From NCBI GenBank assembly GCA_013180625.2, contig SNVD02013307.1, positions 16,584 through 80,583 on the forward strand: DNA of 64,000 nucleotides, given 5' to 3'. Positions 62,844 through 64,000 of this stretch are shown in pieces (the stretch's first letter is position 1; each line of letters starts with the position of its first letter). The DNA comes from Boswellia sacra (Eukaryota; Streptophyta; Magnoliopsida; Sapindales; Burseraceae). The position numbers and the translations under genes were made by a program. The notes below the pieces were generated by a model. That model was given only the letters and a program-made list of their open reading frames with translations, did no database searches and was not told the origin of the DNA.

Positions 62844-64000
62844 TTAATGCAACGCACCTTATGATAAGAGAACTCAGTGATTTGTGTATACAACAGATTA
62901 TAATTGTTTTAGTCCCTCCTGCATTTCAAAACTATTTTGTTAACTTTGAAGCCAAACTTTATTCATTTCATAACAAAAGAAACATACCTCCAACATCTAG
63001 ATTAAGTAGATTAATTTAGCTTCTCTATTAACGTCTGTATTCAAATAACAAGTTCAATAGGCTATTGCATTTTGAATGCCAACTTGAGAATGAAAATTTA
63101 GATTAGATATATTCATGTTCTCTTTTGAAGTCCTTTAGGCATTTAATCAAACACTTGGTTTAACTATTTAACTGAACAAATTGAAGCACTGTCCAAACTC
63201 TCTTTTCATTAAATAAAAGAATAACAAGCAGGCAATATGATGCTCAATAAACATGACAAGGCAACAACCAAGCACAAAACAAGAAATTTTATATCATCAG
63301 TAAAAATTATTATAGAAATAAAATGATGGACGGATTCTTACCCCTAACCTCCGACCTTCTTTATTTTAAGATTTCAATCTCCATACCCTCTCTTCATTCT
63401 TAATTTTCTTCTCAACTCATCCTCCTTTTCTTTTTCTTTTTGATGCCGACGTCTCGTACTGAAAGTCGGCACTGAATTGGATTTTGTTATATGCAAGACA
63501 GGTCAAACTCCATTTCACGGTTCTCTTAGCCTCTACCTCAACTCAGAATTCCCTCCCTTGGGGCTATTAGAAAGCGGGTTTACAACGTAGTTGCAACCTT
63601 TAGCTTTTCTGCATTTGCATAGTGAGTGCTCCCTTTTGTAGTCCTACTGGATAAGAGCGAGTTGGTTAAACCGCGGAATGCACACAAGAAATAACATGAG
63701 ACAAATACAAGGCATGTGTGATGCAAACAAGAGAAGTGTAAGACACTAAAAGATGATGTCTTGTGCCTACAAGATGGTCGTGCACCCGTAAGACGAATCA
63801 TGGGATTTTTAGTTTAATTTAAATATAATTATATCATATCCAAAATGCTGTAATTTTCGATTTTTATTTCAAATGTCAGTTTTGTTTTAATTTCTTTATA
63901 GTCTCTATATTTGTGCAAAAGCTTGGTAACCCACGCTACTAATAAAAATGAATAAAAGTTAGTATGAGTTTGTGCTCTTAAAAAAAAAAAAAAAAAACCC
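62844..64000. other. 3' flank, nothing recognised
   Basis: AT-rich at both ends with a pyrimidine-rich stretch at 63395-63445 and a poly(A) run at 63980-63997. The minus-strand frame at 63801-63580 has no known motif. No gene is supported. Confidence 0.4.

Noticed and set aside
63580..63801. Minus-strand 73-codon Cys/Ser/His-rich frame near the end
   Set aside because: No signal-peptide pattern I trust and no spaced-Cys motif of a known small secreted family. Likely chance.

Overview
This is nuclear DNA from a flowering plant, most likely a eudicot. It is AT-rich, its genes are split by GT-AG introns, it holds S-domain receptor kinases with the standard seven-exon layout, and most of the rest is transposable elements with plant-type termini. 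I cannot name the species from sequence alone. I see no tRNA, rRNA, CRISPR or bacterial-type operon.

Layout. Bases 257-3481 (minus) hold one complete G-type lectin S-receptor-like kinase (SRK1; seven exons whose phases sum to 831 codons). It is followed by a gene-poor stretch with a promoter-region segment (3.95-5.49 kb) that recurs at 16.9-18.15 kb, a small SRK exon-1 relic on the plus strand (7.16-7.26 kb), an internally deleted copia retrotransposon (7.445-10.619 kb), a minisatellite (11.84-12.52 kb), a tau-class glutathione transferase pseudogene (12.76-13.07 kb), a 1.29-kb hairpin-forming Mutator-like element with a perfect 10-bp target duplication (19.78-21.07 kb), a cluster of three related MITEs (22.25-22.85 kb) and a 2.1-kb element with Mutator-like termini (23.34-25.43 kb).

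Bases 26.83-48.37 kb are a nest of elements. An old LTR was entered by a Sirevirus-like copia (27392-48071, minus strand, target duplication AAGAA). That copia was entered twice more: by a pol-deleted Sirevirus that keeps an unbroken gag (29199-35326, target duplication GTATG), and by a CACTA DNA transposon (42805-47349, target duplication CTC) that carries intron-containing pieces of the host gene for the mRNA-export factor GLE1. The outer Sirevirus also has an extra reading frame after pol.

From 48.8 kb to 62.84 kb lies a plus-strand SRK array: a duplicated upstream region with a broken exon-1 relic; a near-complete SRK (SRK2, 51660-60485) interrupted in exon 1 by a young Tnt1-like copia (51979-57555, target duplication GAGCA, seven differences between 401-bp LTRs) and also carrying an extra base in its membrane-span exon; and a decayed SRK (SRK3, 61005-62843) in which exon 3 runs straight into remnants of exon 7.

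How it fits together: SRK1 is the only gene here that looks able to make its full protein, a plasma-membrane receptor kinase. Everything else records birth and death in an SRK cluster and repeated transposition into it. The best candidates for something not yet described are the GLE1-carrying CACTA element, the gag-only Sirevirus derivative, the long-arm hairpin Mutator-like element, and the post-pol reading frame of the outer Sirevirus.
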